NCBI GenBank assembly: GCA_902616725.1
Contig: CACMTZ010000004.1
Coordinates: 1 to 64,000 of the forward strand
Direction of reading: 5' to 3'
DNA length: 64,000 nt
From: an uncultured Pelagibacteraceae bacterium
GTDB lineage: Bacteria > Pseudomonadota > Alphaproteobacteria > Pelagibacterales > Pelagibacteraceae
Shown: one piece after another, positions 12,337-23,539 of the stretch
Position numbering within the stretch: the stretch's first letter is position 1
Layout of the letters: each line of letters starts with the position of its first letter
Notes under the pieces: model-generated
The model's database searches: none
The model's input: only the letters and a program-made list of their open reading frames with translations
What the model was told of the DNA's origin: nothing
Position numbers and translations under genes: made by a program

Positions 12337-14246
12337 AAAAAAAATACGAATTTTTAGATCAAATTAATTTTCCATCAGACTTAAAAAAAGTTCCTGAAAC
12401 AAAACTGCAAAAGGTTGCTGATGAATTAAGAGAGGAAATGATCGATGCAGTATCAGTTACTGGAGGACATTTGGGTGCTAGTTTAGGTGTAGTAGAATTA
12501 AGTGTAGCATTACATTATATTTTTAACACACCAAGTGATAAATTAATTTGGGATGTAGGACACCAATGTTATCCACATAAAATTTTAACAGGAAGAAAAG
12601 ATAGAATTAGAACACTTCGGCAAGGAGGGGGTCTCTCAGGATTTACAAAGCGTTTAGAAAGTGAATATGATCCTTTCGGAGCCGCGCATAGTTCTACCTC
12701 AATTTCATCAGCTTTGGGAATTGCAGAAGCAAATAAATTATCAAAAAAATCAGAGAATGTTATAGCAGTGATTGGTGATGGTGCAATAAGTGCAGGTATG
12801 GCTTATGAGGCCATGAATAATGCAGGTGCCTCTAAGACTAAAATGATTGTGGTATTGAATGATAACGACATGTCAATTGCGAGGCCTGTTGGAGCAATGG
12901 GAACATATTTAGCTAAAATTTTTTCTGGTAAAATTTATTTTAGTTTAAGAGAAACTATAAAATTGATTACATCAGCATTTTCAAAAAGATTTAGTGCAAA
13001 AGCGGGTAAAGCTGAAGATTTATTAAGATCAGCTGTAACTGGTGGAACTTTATTTAGTTCATTAGGTTTCTATTATATTGGTCCTATAGATGGCCATGAC
13101 CTTTCTTCATTGATTCCAATTTTAAGAAATGCAAGAGACTCAAAACACCAAGGTCCTATATTAATTCATATAAAAACAAAAAAAGGGAAAGGCTATTCTT
13201 TTGCTGAAGAGGCAAAAGATCATTATCATGGGGTATCCAAATTTAATGTAAAGACTGGAGAACAGGAAAAAAGTTCCAGTAAAGTACCATCATACACTAA
13301 AGTTTTTGCTGATACTCTGATACAACACGCAAAAAAAGATAGTAAAATAATTGCAATAACAGCAGCAATGCCAGATGGAACTGGATTAAGCAATTTTAGA
13401 AAAGAATTTCCAGATAGAACTTATGATGTTGGCATTGCTGAACAACATGCTGTTACGTTTGCAGCTGGTTTAGCGACTGAGAATTACAAACCTTATGCAG
13501 CAATTTACTCAACATTTCTTCAAAGAGCATATGATCAAGTTGTTCATGATGTTGCAATTCAGAGTTTGCCTGTAAGATTCGCAATAGATAGAGCAGGATT
13601 AGTTGGAGCTGATGGACCTACACACGCTGGTAGTTTTGACACGACTTATTTAGCAACACTACCAAATTTTATTGTAATGGCTGCAAGTGATGAGGCCGAG
13701 TTGGTAAGAATGATTAATACTTCTACAGAAATTAATGATAGACCCTGTGCATTCAGATATCCAAGAGGGAGTGGTATTGGATCAATATTGCCATCAATTA
13801 ACGAAAAGATAGAGATTGGTAAATCAAGAATTATTCAAGATGGAAAAAAGTTAGCTTTAATAAACTTTGGTGCAAGATTAAGTGAAAGTTTAAGGGCATC
13901 AGAAAATTTAAAAAAAAAAGGTGTTAATATTACAATAGTGGATGCAAGATTTGCCAAGCCATTGGATGAAAATTTGATATGGCAATTAGCAACAACACAC
14001 GAGGCAATTGTAACTATTGAGGAGGGGTCAATTGGTGGATTCGGTTCTCATGTGGTTGATTTTTTAACAAAAAAGGGACTAATGGACACAAATTTGAAAT
14101 TTAGATCAATGAAACTTCCAGATATTTTTATTGATCAAGACAAACCTGAAAACATGTATAAACTCGCAAATTTAGATAGCATTTCTATTGAAGAACAAAT
14201 TTTAGATGTATTAAATTCAAATATTATTTTACAAAAACAAAAATAA
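12333..14246 (+). CDS. dxs: 1-deoxy-D-xylulose-5-phosphate synthase
   Basis: DXS is the thiamine-diphosphate enzyme that starts the MEP isoprenoid pathway from pyruvate and glyceraldehyde-3-phosphate. The TPP-binding motif is visible as [18 protein letters not shown] near residues 148-165. The transketolase pyrimidine domain has [17 protein letters not shown] near 366-382, with the catalytic Glu. [12 protein letters not shown] follows near 424-435, and a transketolase C domain ends the 637-residue protein. Its cofactor depends on thiamine, which links it functionally to thiD upstream in the window. It is convergent with aroC, five bases apart. Confidence 0.97.
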   Translation: MKKKYEFLDQINFPSDLKKVPETKLQKVADELREEMIDAVSVTGGHLGASLGVVELSVALHYIFNTPSDKLIWDVGHQCYPHKILTGRKDRIRTLRQGGGLSGFTKRLESEYDPFGAAHSSTSISSALGIAEANKLSKKSENVIAVIGDGAISAGMAYEAMNNAGASKTKMIVVLNDNDMSIARPVGAMGTYLAKIFSGKIYFSLRETIKLITSAFSKRFSAKAGKAEDLLRSAVTGGTLFSSLGFYYIGPIDGHDLSSLIPILRNARDSKHQGPILIHIKTKKGKGYSFAEEAKDHYHGVSKFNVKTGEQEKSSSKVPSYTKVFADTLIQHAKKDSKIIAITAAMPDGTGLSNFRKEFPDRTYDVGIAEQHAVTFAAGLATENYKPYAAIYSTFLQRAYDQVVHDVAIQSLPVRFAIDRAGLVGADGPTHAGSFDTTYLATLPNFIVMAASDEAELVRMINTSTEINDRPCAFRYPRGSGIGSILPSINEKIEIGKSRIIQDGKKLALINFGARLSESLRASENLKKKGVNITIVDARFAKPLDENLIWQLATTHEAIVTIEEGSIGGFGSHVVDFLTKKGLMDTNLKFRSMKLPDIFIDQDKPENMYKLANLDSISIEEQILDVLNSNIILQKQK

Positions 14247-14251
14247 AGTGA

Positions 14252-15334
14252 TTATCCACATTGAGCTTGATTCAATAAATAATGATCAAGTAAAACGCAT
14301 GATAGCATAGCTTCACCCACTGGAACTGCTCTAATTCCAACACACGGATCATGTCTTCCCTTAACAGATATGCGAGTATTTTTTCCAAATTTATTAATTG
14401 TCTTTCTGCTCTTTAAAATTGATGATGTAGGCTTTACAGCAAATGAAACAATTATTTGTTGACCAGAGGAGATACCACCAAGAATTCCACCTGCATTATT
14501 TGAGTTAAACTTTAATTTGTTTTTTGATTTTGAAATTTCATCTGAATTTTCTTCTCCAGACAATTGAGCGGAATTCATTCCAGAGCCAATATTAACTCCT
14601 TTTACAGCATTAATACTCATCATTGCAGATGCAATATCAGAGTCTAGTTTTGAGTAAATTGGTGCTCCCAATCCTGCAGGAATACCATTAGCTCTAATTT
14701 CAATTATAGCACCACAAGATGAACCTGCCTTTCTAATACTTAAAAGATATTTTTCCCAGATTTTAAGCATTGACTTATCAGGACAAAAAAACGGATTTTT
14801 ATAAATTATCTTATCATCCCACTTGTTTGTATCGCATCCAAGAATTCCAAGTTGTGTAACTGCACCAGAAATTTTAAATTTTTTACCTAATTTTTTTTCC
14901 AAAACTTTTTTTGCTACCGCTCCTGCTGCAACTCTAGAAGCAGTCTCTCGCGCAGAAGACCTTCCACCACCTCTATAATCTCTAATTCCATACTTTTTAA
15001 AGTAAGTGTAATCAGCATGACCTGGTCTGAATTTATCCTTAATATTACTATAATCTTTTGAGCGCATATCCTCGTTATAAATTATTAAAGAGATTGGAGT
15101 TCCAGTTGTTTTACCTTCAAAGACTCCTGAAAGTATCTCTACTTTATCACTCTCTTTTCTTTGAGTAGTAAATTTAGATTGACCAGGTTTTCTTTTGTTG
15201 AGTTCTATCTGAATATCTCGTTCATTGAGGTTTATTAGTGGTGGACAACCATCTATTATACAACCAATTGCAGGACCATGAGATTCTCCCCATGTAGTGA
15301 AACGAAAAACCTTTCCAAAAGTATTAAATGACAT
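14252..15334 (-). CDS. aroC: chorismate synthase
   Basis: AroC converts EPSP to chorismate, the last common step to aromatic amino acids, folate and quinones, using reduced FMN. The three family signatures are visible: [17 protein letters not shown] near residues 16-32, [22 protein letters not shown] near 121-142, and [17 protein letters not shown] near 324-340. The 360 residues match the standard bifunctional-size enzyme. It starts 33 bases from the divergent pdxH gene. Confidence 0.97.
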   Translation of the reverse strand: MSFNTFGKVFRFTTWGESHGPAIGCIIDGCPPLINLNERDIQIELNKRKPGQSKFTTQRKESDKVEILSGVFEGKTTGTPISLIIYNEDMRSKDYSNIKDKFRPGHADYTYFKKYGIRDYRGGGRSSARETASRVAAGAVAKKVLEKKLGKKFKISGAVTQLGILGCDTNKWDDKIIYKNPFFCPDKSMLKIWEKYLLSIRKAGSSCGAIIEIRANGIPAGLGAPIYSKLDSDIASAMMSINAVKGVNIGSGMNSAQLSGEENSDEISKSKNKLKFNSNNAGGILGGISSGQQIIVSFAVKPTSSILKSRKTINKFGKNTRISVKGRHDPCVGIRAVPVGEAMLSCVLLDHYLLNQAQCG

Positions 15335-15367
15335 TATTTATATTGTATAGATTATTTTGTTAAAATT

Positions 15368-15994
15368 ATGAATGAAAAAAACTCATTAGGGCTTAATAAA
15401 TGCTTTCTAGATTTAGATGATCCTTTTAAATTATTTGAAAGTTGGTACGAAGAGGCAAAAAAGAATGAAATTAATGATCCAAATGCTTTAGCTCTTGGAA
15501 CTGCAACAAAACAAGGCGTTCCATCAGTAAGGATGGTGCTTCTTAAAGGTTACGATAAAAATGGATTTGTTTTTTATACTAATCTTAATAGTCAAAAAGG
15601 AAACGAAATAAAAGAAAACCCCAATGCAACAATGTGTTTTCATTGGAAAAGTTTGCTCAGGCAAATTAGAATTGTAGGTACTTTGAGCCAAGTAGAAGAT
15701 GAGGTCGCTGATAATTATTTTAATTCTAGAGCTTACGAAAGTAGAATTGGGGCTTGGGCATCAAAACAAAGTAGTGAATTAGTCAATAGGGAAGAATTGA
15801 TAAAATCATTAGAAAAATTTAAAAATAAATACCAAGATCAAAATAATGTTCCAAGACCAAATCATTGGTCAGGCTGGAATTTAAAACCTACGAGCATAGA
15901 ATTTTGGTTAGATGGAGATAATAGAATACACGAAAGACTAAAGTATAAATTGACAGCAAACAATGGTTGGACAAAAAGTCTTTTAAGCCCCTAA
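15368..15994 (+). CDS. pdxH: pyridoxamine 5'-phosphate oxidase
   Basis: PdxH oxidises pyridoxine- or pyridoxamine-phosphate to pyridoxal phosphate with FMN. Family motifs are PSVRMVLLKGYDKNGFVFYTN near residues 53-73, FHWKSLLRQIRIVG near 94-107, the SRIGAWASKQS segment near 128-138, and the C-terminal RIHERLKYK that precedes the Pro end. The length of 208 residues is typical. The gene converges on the polyprenyl synthase gene with a 4-base overlap. Confidence 0.95.
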   Translation: MNEKNSLGLNKCFLDLDDPFKLFESWYEEAKKNEINDPNALALGTATKQGVPSVRMVLLKGYDKNGFVFYTNLNSQKGNEIKENPNATMCFHWKSLLRQIRIVGTLSQVEDEVADNYFNSRAYESRIGAWASKQSSELVNREELIKSLEKFKNKYQDQNNVPRPNHWSGWNLKPTSIEFWLDGDNRIHERLKYKLTANNGWTKSLLSP

Positions 15995-17004
15995 AAATTT
16001 CTTGACAAACTAAAAGACGTTAAATTTTCGAGGATATTTTTTTCTTCAGAGTCTTTAAATACTGACAATGAATTTGATGACAAATTAATATAGTGCTTAG
16101 CCTTTTGATAACAACTATTTATAACATCATATTTTTTTATTAAAGATAAAGTATAATTTAAATCAGTTTGATTTCGCTCTTCTTTTGCAAAAGTTTTCTT
16201 AAGAGTTTCTTTTTCATCTTTATTAGCTTTTTGAAACAGAAGAATTATTGGTAGTGTAATTTTTCCCTCATAGAAGTCTTGACCGATATTTTTTCCAAAT
16301 AGTTTTAATTCTGAGTTATAATCTAAAGTATCGTCAGCAATTTGAAAAGTTAAACCTAAATTCCTACCATAAAACTCTAAAGCTTCTTTCTCTTTAGTTT
16401 TCATTTCTGATAAAATTGCTCCTACTTTAGTTGCAGCAGCAAATAACTCAGCCGTCTTAGAAGAAATTATTTTCAAATAAGTTTCTTCAAGCATATCAAC
16501 TTCACCTCTATGCTGGAGTTGCAAAATTTCACCTTGAGCAATTATTGATGATGTTGACGATAATAGTTTTAAAACTTCAATATTTCCATCTTCTACCATC
16601 ATTTCAAAACACCTACTAAGAAGATAATCGCCAGCCAGAACAGATGAGTGGTTACCCCAAATTTTATTTGGTGTTTTTTTACCTCTTCTAATCGAACCAT
16701 TATCTATAACATCATCATGCATCAAAGTTGCAGCATGAATTAGTTCCACGCAAGCTGCCAAATTTATATCTCTGGTACCTTTTGTATAACCACATAACTT
16801 TGATGAACCCAAAGTTAATAAGGCTCTTAACCTTTTGCCACCAGTGTTTAAATGATAGTCTGTCATTTTTTTAACTAACTCAACATTACTATCTAGTTTT
16901 GATTTAATTTTTTCTTCAACAAGCATTAACTTATTTTCAACTGAGTTTTTGAGTTGAAAGTAAGAGTTATTAATTTGTTTTTTAAGTTGAATTACACTTC
17001 CCAT
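15991..17004 (-). CDS. ispB: long-chain polyprenyl diphosphate synthase (octaprenyl/decaprenyl type)
   Basis: This trans-prenyltransferase extends farnesyl diphosphate with IPP to make the ubiquinone side chain. The first aspartate motif is DDVID at residues 97-101, with the compact DDxxD of long-chain enzymes. GGKRLR at 55-60 binds the diphosphate, and the second motif is DDTLD near 225. The 337 residues fit. Which chain length it makes cannot be told from sequence; decaprenyl would be usual for alphaproteobacteria. IspA at 11464 supplies its primer. Confidence 0.88.
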   Translation of the reverse strand: MGSVIQLKKQINNSYFQLKNSVENKLMLVEEKIKSKLDSNVELVKKMTDYHLNTGGKRLRALLTLGSSKLCGYTKGTRDINLAACVELIHAATLMHDDVIDNGSIRRGKKTPNKIWGNHSSVLAGDYLLSRCFEMMVEDGNIEVLKLLSSTSSIIAQGEILQLQHRGEVDMLEETYLKIISSKTAELFAAATKVGAILSEMKTKEKEALEFYGRNLGLTFQIADDTLDYNSELKLFGKNIGQDFYEGKITLPIILLFQKANKDEKETLKKTFAKEERNQTDLNYTLSLIKKYDVINSCYQKAKHYINLSSNSLSVFKDSEEKNILENLTSFSLSRNF

Positions 17005-17049
17005 AATGTGAGCAAATTAGTGTAATAAGTTTCTTTTGATACTTATCAA

Positions 17050-17077
17050 TTGACGCACCTAAATCTTCAATTATAAG
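17050..17077 (+). promoter_or_regulatory. candidate promoter of the S49 peptidase gene
   Basis: TTGACG at 17050-17055 and TATAAG at 17072-17077 are 16 bases apart in the 113-base divergent region, which is unusually large for this window. CACCT (17056-17060) and AGGTG (17076-17080) form an inverted repeat embracing the spacer and touching the -10 element, where a repressor could bind. Both points are inference from short matches. Confidence 0.35.
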
Positions 17078-17117
17078 GTGTCTTTATATTAATACAAAAA
17101 TTCTATAAAGTTTTGTT

Positions 17118-17924
17118 ATGTTCTCAATTTTTAAAAAGAAGAAAATTATTCCACATATTAAATTAGCTGGTGTTATCGGAAACGTAGGTAAATTTAAACA
17201 AGGTATAGATTTTTCAGGTCAAGAAGAGATAATTTTAAAGGCTTTTTCTCTAAAAAAAGCACCATGTGTTGCTATTACAATTAATTCTCCTGGTGGATCA
17301 CCTGTTCAATCACACTTAATCTTTAATTTTATAAGACAACAAGCGAAAAAAAATAAAAAAAAGGTAATAGTTTTTGCAGAGGATGTTGCTGCATCAGGAG
17401 GCTATTTGATTGCGTGTGCTGGTGATGAAATTTATGCAAACTCTAGTTCAATTATTGGATCTATAGGTGTAATTTATTCATCATTTGGCTTTACAGAGTT
17501 AATTAAAAAAATTGGAGTTGAAAGAAGAGTTCATACTGCTGGTAAAAATAAAAGCACTCTCGATCCGTTTCTTGAAGAAAAAAAAGAAGATATAGAAAGA
17601 TTAAAAAATATACAATTAGATTTGCATAAAAATTTCATTAATGTTGTTGAAAAAAGTAGAGGAGAAAAACTAAAGAAATCAGAAGTTGAGTTATTTTCTG
17701 GAGAGTTTTGGTCTGGAACTAAATCCAAAGAACTTGGTTTGATTGATGAAATAGGTGATGCCAATCAAGTGTTGAGAGAAAAATTTGGAGAAGATGTAAT
17801 AATCAAGAAATTTGAAAAATCTAAAAGTTGGTTAAGTAAGAAATTATCATCATCTAACGATCACGTCGATCAGGTCGCAAATATATTAGAAGAAAAATCT
17901 ATTTGGCAAAAATATGGCCTCTAA
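17118..17924 (+). CDS. S49 family peptidase (SppA/SohB-like)
   Basis: S49 serine peptidases cut signal-peptide remnants and other membrane protein fragments with a Ser-Lys dyad. The nucleophile is in [13 protein letters not shown] (Ser93) and the likely general base is Lys145 in [11 protein letters not shown]. The 52-residue spacing equals that between the dyad residues in well-studied short SppA proteins. INSPGGSP at 55-62 forms the oxyanion region. At 268 residues it is the short form. No clear membrane segment precedes the domain, so it is either peripheral or cytoplasmic. The stop overlaps the glyQ start by 11 bases. Confidence 0.88.
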   Translation: MFSIFKKKKIIPHIKLAGVIGNVGKFKQGIDFSGQEEIILKAFSLKKAPCVAITINSPGGSPVQSHLIFNFIRQQAKKNKKKVIVFAEDVAASGGYLIACAGDEIYANSSSIIGSIGVIYSSFGFTELIKKIGVERRVHTAGKNKSTLDPFLEEKKEDIERLKNIQLDLHKNFINVVEKSRGEKLKKSEVELFSGEFWSGTKSKELGLIDEIGDANQVLREKFGEDVIIKKFEKSKSWLSKKLSSSNDHVDQVANILEEKSIWQKYGL

Positions 17925-18795
17925 AAAAAGTAAAAAAAAACCAAAATTTCAAAATTTTCAGGATACAATTTTAAACATCCAAAAATATTGGAGTAAACAT
18001 GGTTGTATAATTTTACAACCATATGATATGGAGGTTGGAGCAGGAACTTTTCATCCAGCTACAACTCTTAGGTCACTTGGACCAAAACCATGGAAAGCAG
18101 CTTATGTACAACCTTCTAGAAGACCAACTGATGGAAGGTATGGAGATAACCCTAATAGACTTCAGCACTATTATCAATTTCAAGTTATAATTAAACCTTC
18201 TCCATCAAATATAAAAAAACTTTATTTAAATAGTTTATCTACAATCGGTATTGATCATAAAAATCATGATATTAGATTTGTTGAGGATGATTGGGAAAGT
18301 CCAACTTTAGGCGCAGCAGGTCTTGGTTGGGAAGTTTGGTGTGATGGAATGGAAATAACTCAATTCACATATTTTCAACAAATGGCTGGCTTTGAATGTA
18401 AACCTGTTTCAGTAGAAATTACTTATGGTTTAGAAAGAATTTGTATGTTCACACAACAAAAAGATAATGTTTATGATTTAATTTGGAATAACGAAAATGT
18501 TGAATACAGAGAAGTTTTCCATCAAGCGGAGAAAGAATTTTCAGCTTATAACTTTGAACATGCTAATACCTCAAATCTTTTTAAAATATTTGATATGTTC
18601 GAAGATGAGGCTAAATCGTTGATAAATAAAAAAATATCGCTCCCAGCTTATGATCAATGCTTAAAAGCAAGTCATGTATTTAATATACTTGATGCAAGAG
18701 GAGCTATAAGTGTTGTCCAGAGAGCGGAATATATTGGGCGAATAAGAGAAATTACGAAATCTGTTGCTTCAATTTGGATCGATACACAAATATAA
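17914..18795 (+). CDS. glyQ: glycyl-tRNA synthetase alpha subunit
   Basis: GlyQ is the catalytic subunit of the alpha2beta2 bacterial glycyl-tRNA synthetase and charges tRNA-Gly. Hallmarks include [21 protein letters not shown] near 33-53, [26 protein letters not shown] near 68-93, and [23 protein letters not shown] near 132-154. The 293 residues match the family. The start overlaps the S49 peptidase stop by 11 bases. glyS follows three bases after the stop, so both subunits come from one message. Confidence 0.97.
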   Translation: MASKKSKKKPKFQNFQDTILNIQKYWSKHGCIILQPYDMEVGAGTFHPATTLRSLGPKPWKAAYVQPSRRPTDGRYGDNPNRLQHYYQFQVIIKPSPSNIKKLYLNSLSTIGIDHKNHDIRFVEDDWESPTLGAAGLGWEVWCDGMEITQFTYFQQMAGFECKPVSVEITYGLERICMFTQQKDNVYDLIWNNENVEYREVFHQAEKEFSAYNFEHANTSNLFKIFDMFEDEAKSLINKKISLPAYDQCLKASHVFNILDARGAISVVQRAEYIGRIREITKSVASIWIDTQI

Positions 18796-18798
18796 AAA

Positions 18799-20871
18799 AT
18801 GGCAGAATTTTTTTTAGAATTATTCAGTGAAGAAATTCCAGCTAATTTACAACAAAATTTTCGTGAAAAACTTTTAGAGGATTTTAGAAAATATTTTACC
18901 AATAAATCTATAAAGTCAAAAAAAAGTTTTGCATTATCAACTCCAAACAGAGTAATTATTGTATTTGAGGGTTTACAAAAAAAAATTAAAGTTAGGTCTG
19001 AAGAAAAAAAAGGACCTAAAACCAGTGCTCCTATCGAAGCAATTGAGGGTTTTTTAAGATCAAATAAAATTGACAAAAAACAACTTATTAAACGTCACAC
19101 TGAAAAAGGAGAATTCTACTTTTTTAAAACACCCTCAAAAACGTTAAACACCTCAGATTTGTTTAAAGATTTAATTCCTAAACTACTAGGAAACTACCAA
19201 TGGAAAAAATCAATGAAATGGGGTGAATTTGATCTTAATTGGGCAAGACCATTGAAGTCAATTTTATCAGTATTTGATGAAAAAATAATAGATTTCAAAT
19301 TTTACCATCTAATTTCATCAAATAAGACTTTTATTGATAAAGACTTCGAGGAAAAAACAGTAGTATTTAAGAATTTTAGATCTTATGAAAAATTTTTTAA
19401 GACACATGGGATGATTATTGATCAGACTAAAAGAAAAAAACTTATTCAAAAAGAATTCACAAAGATATTAAGTAAAAAAAAATTATTTATTTTAGAAAAT
19501 TCAAAATTATTTGATGAGGTTGTAGATTTAGTTGAATGCCCGCATGTTTTGCTATGTGATTTTGATAAAAAATTTTTGTCAATTCCAAGGGAGATACTTA
19601 TTTTGACTATGCAGTCACATCAAAAATATTTTCCTACAATAGATAAAAATAATCAAATTACAAACAAATTTTTACTCGTTGCAAATAAAAAAGATCAAAA
19701 AGGATTAATAAAACTTGGAAATCAAAGAGTTGTTGATGCTAGATTAAATGATGCAGAATTTTTTTGGAATAAAGATAAAGCACAAAATTTAGTGAAAAAA
19801 GTGTCTGAATTAAAAAGAATTAATTTTTTCAAGGGACTTGGAAACTATTTTGATAAAGTCCAACGAATGAGAAAATTAGGTGGAATGGTATCTGATGAAT
19901 TGTTAATTAGTAAAGAAAAAGTAGAATTATCAGCATCTATTTGTAAAACAGACTTAACTTCTGATTTAGTTGGCGAGTTTCCTGAATTACAGGGAATTAT
20001 GGGAGGCTATTTTTCAGCACAACAAGGTTTTGATAAAGATATTTGTTTGTCAATAACTGAACAATATTTACCGATTGGATTAGATTCTAATGTACCAAAA
20101 AAACCTTTCAGTATTGCTTTATCAATGACAGACAAAATAGATAGTCTTGTTGGTTTTTTCGGGATTGAAGAAAAACCTACAAGCTCAAAAGATCCGTTCG
20201 CACTTAGAAGAGTGGCGCTCGGCATAATAAGAATAATAATTGAAAATAAAAAAGACTTAAAATTAAATGATTTATTGAATTATTCGATTGGCTTGTATCA
20301 AGAACAAAACTTTACTCTTGGTAATGAAGAATTAAAAAAAGATTTAAATGATTTTTTAAAAGATAGATTTAGATATTATCTTAAAGAAAAAGATATTCGA
20401 TTTGATATCATTGAAGCATCGATTTCAAATTTTTCAACTAATAAATTGTTTTCGTCTTTCGAAAAAGCAAGATGTATAAATAAAATAATAAATAATCAAA
20501 TTGGTATAGATATTACATCAAGTTATAAAAGGGCTTCCAATATACTTCAAAGTGAAATGGAAAATAAAGAAATTGAAATAACTAATTCAACTGATCCTGG
20601 TATTTTTAAAAGTGATTATGAAAAAAATTTGTTTAAAAAGATTACTGATATAAAGAAGTATTATTCAGATATAGATAATAATGAAAATTTTGAGGAATCT
20701 TTATCAGTCTTAGCTGGAGCAAAAAAAGAAGTTTTCGAATTTTTTGATAATGTCAAAGTAAATGAAGATAATGAAGATTTAAGAAAAAATCGTTTGGAAC
20801 TTATAAATATGTTATGTAAAACCTTTCAAAATTTTATGAATTTTCAATTATTAAAAGCAAATAATGAATAA
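18799..20871 (+). CDS. glyS: glycyl-tRNA synthetase beta subunit
   Basis: GlyS binds tRNA-Gly and is required with GlyQ for aminoacylation. The start FFLELFSEEIPA (residues 4-15) is the family N-terminus. NWARPLKSI near 150, the HQKYFP segment near 274, and DPFALRRVALGIIR near 466-479 are conserved. A C-terminal DALR-type domain is recognisable by position. The 690 residues match the usual length. The last eight bases overlap the ppdK start. Confidence 0.96.
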   Translation: MAEFFLELFSEEIPANLQQNFREKLLEDFRKYFTNKSIKSKKSFALSTPNRVIIVFEGLQKKIKVRSEEKKGPKTSAPIEAIEGFLRSNKIDKKQLIKRHTEKGEFYFFKTPSKTLNTSDLFKDLIPKLLGNYQWKKSMKWGEFDLNWARPLKSILSVFDEKIIDFKFYHLISSNKTFIDKDFEEKTVVFKNFRSYEKFFKTHGMIIDQTKRKKLIQKEFTKILSKKKLFILENSKLFDEVVDLVECPHVLLCDFDKKFLSIPREILILTMQSHQKYFPTIDKNNQITNKFLLVANKKDQKGLIKLGNQRVVDARLNDAEFFWNKDKAQNLVKKVSELKRINFFKGLGNYFDKVQRMRKLGGMVSDELLISKEKVELSASICKTDLTSDLVGEFPELQGIMGGYFSAQQGFDKDICLSITEQYLPIGLDSNVPKKPFSIALSMTDKIDSLVGFFGIEEKPTSSKDPFALRRVALGIIRIIIENKKDLKLNDLLNYSIGLYQEQNFTLGNEELKKDLNDFLKDRFRYYLKEKDIRFDIIEASISNFSTNKLFSSFEKARCINKIINNQIGIDITSSYKRASNILQSEMENKEIEITNSTDPGIFKSDYEKNLFKKITDIKKYYSDIDNNENFEESLSVLAGAKKEVFEFFDNVKVNEDNEDLRKNRLELINMLCKTFQNFMNFQLLKANNE

Positions 20872-23521
20872 GTTAATTTTAAATTTTAAATCTAAAAATT
20901 CTAAAAAAATTAAAAATCCCCAAAATTTTTTAGGTGGCAAAGGTGCTAATTTATCAGAGATGGGAAGAATGGGTCTTCCAGTTCCACCTGGATTTACAAT
21001 TTCAACAAACGTCTGTGATCTTTTTTACCAAAACAAAAAGCGGTTGAATTCTTTATTGATAAATCAAATTAAAAAAGAGTTAAAAATAATTGAGAAAGAT
21101 GTGAGAAAAAAATTTGGAGATTTAAAAAATCCACTTTTATTATCTGTAAGATCTGGTGCCAGAGTATCTATGCCTGGTATGATGGATACAATACTTAATC
21201 TTGGTTTAAATGATCAAACTGTTGAAGCACTAGCTAACAAAACATCTAATGGAAGATTTGCCAAAGATAGCTATAGAAGATTTATTCAAATGTATGGAAA
21301 TGTTGTTCTTGGGGTAGAAAGTTATCATTTTGAGGAGCTTATAGAAAATTATAAATTAACCAAAGGAGTTTTGCTGGATACTGATCTCGATGAAGATGAT
21401 TGGGATGGTTTAATAAAAGATTTTAAAAATATTGTTAAAGAAAAAACAAAAAAAGAATTTCCTCAAGATGTTTATCAACAATTATTTGGTGCAATAAGTG
21501 CAGTATTTTTATCCTGGGAAAGTAATAGAGCTAAAATTTATAGAAAGTTAAATCAGATACCATCTGAATGGGGAACAGCAGTTAATGTACAATCTATGGT
21601 TTTTGGAAATATGGGAAATGATTGTGCCACTGGAGTTGTTTTCACAAGAAATCCTTCAGACGGATCAAATAATATTTATGGAGAGTATTTAATTAATGCT
21701 CAAGGAGAGGATGTAGTAGCAGGAACAAGGACACCGCAATATATTACGAAAAAAGCCAAACGAGAGGCAAAAGTTGAGGCACTTTCCATGGAAGAGTCAA
21801 TGCCCAAAGTTTATTTAGAGCTTCAAAAAATTTTAAAGAAGTTAGAAACGCACTATAAAGATATGCAAGATGTGGAATTTACAGTTGAGAATAAGAAATT
21901 ATGGATCCTACAAACTAGGTCAGGTAAAAGAACTGCAAAATCAGCAGTTAAAATTGCTGTAGATATGGTTAAAGAAAAATTAATTTCAAAAAAAGAGGCA
22001 ATTTTAAGAATAGATCCAAATTCTTTAGACACATTATTACACCCTACTTTAGATGAAAAAAGTTCTATAGAAATAATTGCAAATGGTTTACCTGCTTCAC
22101 CAGGAGCTGCTAGCGGAAAGGTGGTATTTACATCTGAAGAAGCTGAAAGACTTAATAATATGATGCAAGATGTAATATTAGTTAGAGTAGAAACTTCTCC
22201 TGAAGATATTCAGGGTATGCACGCTGCTAAGGGAATATTGACTGCTAGAGGAGGAATGACAAGTCATGCAGCTGTTGTTGCAAGAGGGATGGGTAGACCA
22301 TGTGTTTCAGGCTCAAGTGAAATTGATATTGATTATGAAAAAAAAATTTTCAAAACTGCTTCAGTGGAAATTAAAGAGGGCGATATAATTACAATCGATG
22401 GGTCCTCTGGAAGAATCATTTTAGGAAACGTTCCTACTATAAAACCTGAAATTTCTGGTGACTTTTCAAAATTAATGAGTTGGGCTGACAATGTTAGAAA
22501 ACTTAGAGTAAGAACAAATGCAGAAACTCCACTAGATACAAAAGTTGCAAGAGATTTTGGAGCAGAGGGAATTGGCCTATGCAGAACAGAGCACATGTTC
22601 TTTGATGAAGAAAGAATTATTTCTGTTCGAGAGATGATACTTTCTAAAACTAAAGATGATAGATTAAAAGCACTCTTGAAACTTTTACCACATCAAAAAA
22701 AAGATTTTGTTGAAATATTTAAGATTATGCATGGATTACCAGTTACAGTTCGTTTACTTGATCCTCCATTACATGAGTTTCTACCAAAATCTGAAAAAGA
22801 AATTTCAGAGGTTGCAGAAGTGGTTGGTATAAGTGTTAAAGAAGTAAAATCTCGAATTGATGAACTTCATGAGCAAAATCCAATGCTTGGACATAGAGGC
22901 TGCAGATTAGGTATTTCATTTCCTGAAATTTATGAAATGCAATGTGAGGCAATTTTTGAAGCCTTGTCTGAGCTTAAAAAAAATAAACAAAAATTTGCAT
23001 TCCCTGAAATAATGATTCCACTTGTGTCAACTGAGGCAGAAATCAAAATAATGAAAGACCTTGTAATTAATACTGCAAGAAAAGTACAAAAAGAAAATAA
23101 AGTAAAAATAGAATTTTTAGTCGGAACAATGATTGAACTACCAAGAGCAGCAATTAAAGCAAAAGATTTAGCAAAACATGCTGAGTTTTTTAGCTTTGGG
23201 ACAAATGATTTAACGCAAACTACTTTTGGTATTAGCAGAGATGATAGTGGAAAATTTCTAAATGATTATATCGAAAACAAGATTTTTTCAATTGATCCGT
23301 TTATTTCAATAGATGAAGGTGTAGAAGATTTAGTTGAGATAGCTGTTACTAAAGGAAAAAAACAAAACAAAAAAATTAAGCTAGGTATTTGTGGTGAACA
23401 CGGAGGTGATCCTAAAAGTATAAATTTTTGCTCAAAAATAGGTCTTAATTATGTTTCATGTTCTCCATATAGAGTTCCAATAGCAAGACTGGCTGCAGCC
23501 CAGGCTGAAATAAATAAATAG
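20864..23521 (+). CDS. ppdK: pyruvate, phosphate dikinase
   Basis: PPDK interconverts PEP, AMP and PPi with pyruvate, ATP and Pi, and can serve glycolysis or gluconeogenesis. The ATP-grasp N-terminal domain starts with FLGGKGANLSEMGRMGLPVPPGFTIS (about 23-48). The phosphorylated histidine is His468 in GGMTSHAAVVARGMGRPCVSG. The PEP-binding TIM barrel ends with GICGEHGGDP near residue 845, which carries the catalytic Cys. The 885 residues are normal. The overlap with glyS suggests co-transcription. It is the last clearly core gene before the variable stretch at 23.5-27.6 kb. Confidence 0.97.
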   Translation: MNKLILNFKSKNSKKIKNPQNFLGGKGANLSEMGRMGLPVPPGFTISTNVCDLFYQNKKRLNSLLINQIKKELKIIEKDVRKKFGDLKNPLLLSVRSGARVSMPGMMDTILNLGLNDQTVEALANKTSNGRFAKDSYRRFIQMYGNVVLGVESYHFEELIENYKLTKGVLLDTDLDEDDWDGLIKDFKNIVKEKTKKEFPQDVYQQLFGAISAVFLSWESNRAKIYRKLNQIPSEWGTAVNVQSMVFGNMGNDCATGVVFTRNPSDGSNNIYGEYLINAQGEDVVAGTRTPQYITKKAKREAKVEALSMEESMPKVYLELQKILKKLETHYKDMQDVEFTVENKKLWILQTRSGKRTAKSAVKIAVDMVKEKLISKKEAILRIDPNSLDTLLHPTLDEKSSIEIIANGLPASPGAASGKVVFTSEEAERLNNMMQDVILVRVETSPEDIQGMHAAKGILTARGGMTSHAAVVARGMGRPCVSGSSEIDIDYEKKIFKTASVEIKEGDIITIDGSSGRIILGNVPTIKPEISGDFSKLMSWADNVRKLRVRTNAETPLDTKVARDFGAEGIGLCRTEHMFFDEERIISVREMILSKTKDDRLKALLKLLPHQKKDFVEIFKIMHGLPVTVRLLDPPLHEFLPKSEKEISEVAEVVGISVKEVKSRIDELHEQNPMLGHRGCRLGISFPEIYEMQCEAIFEALSELKKNKQKFAFPEIMIPLVSTEAEIKIMKDLVINTARKVQKENKVKIEFLVGTMIELPRAAIKAKDLAKHAEFFSFGTNDLTQTTFGISRDDSGKFLNDYIENKIFSIDPFISIDEGVEDLVEIAVTKGKKQNKKIKLGICGEHGGDPKSINFCSKIGLNYVSCSPYRVPIARLAAAQAEINK

Positions 23522-23539
23522 AATTTAGTTAAGTTATAA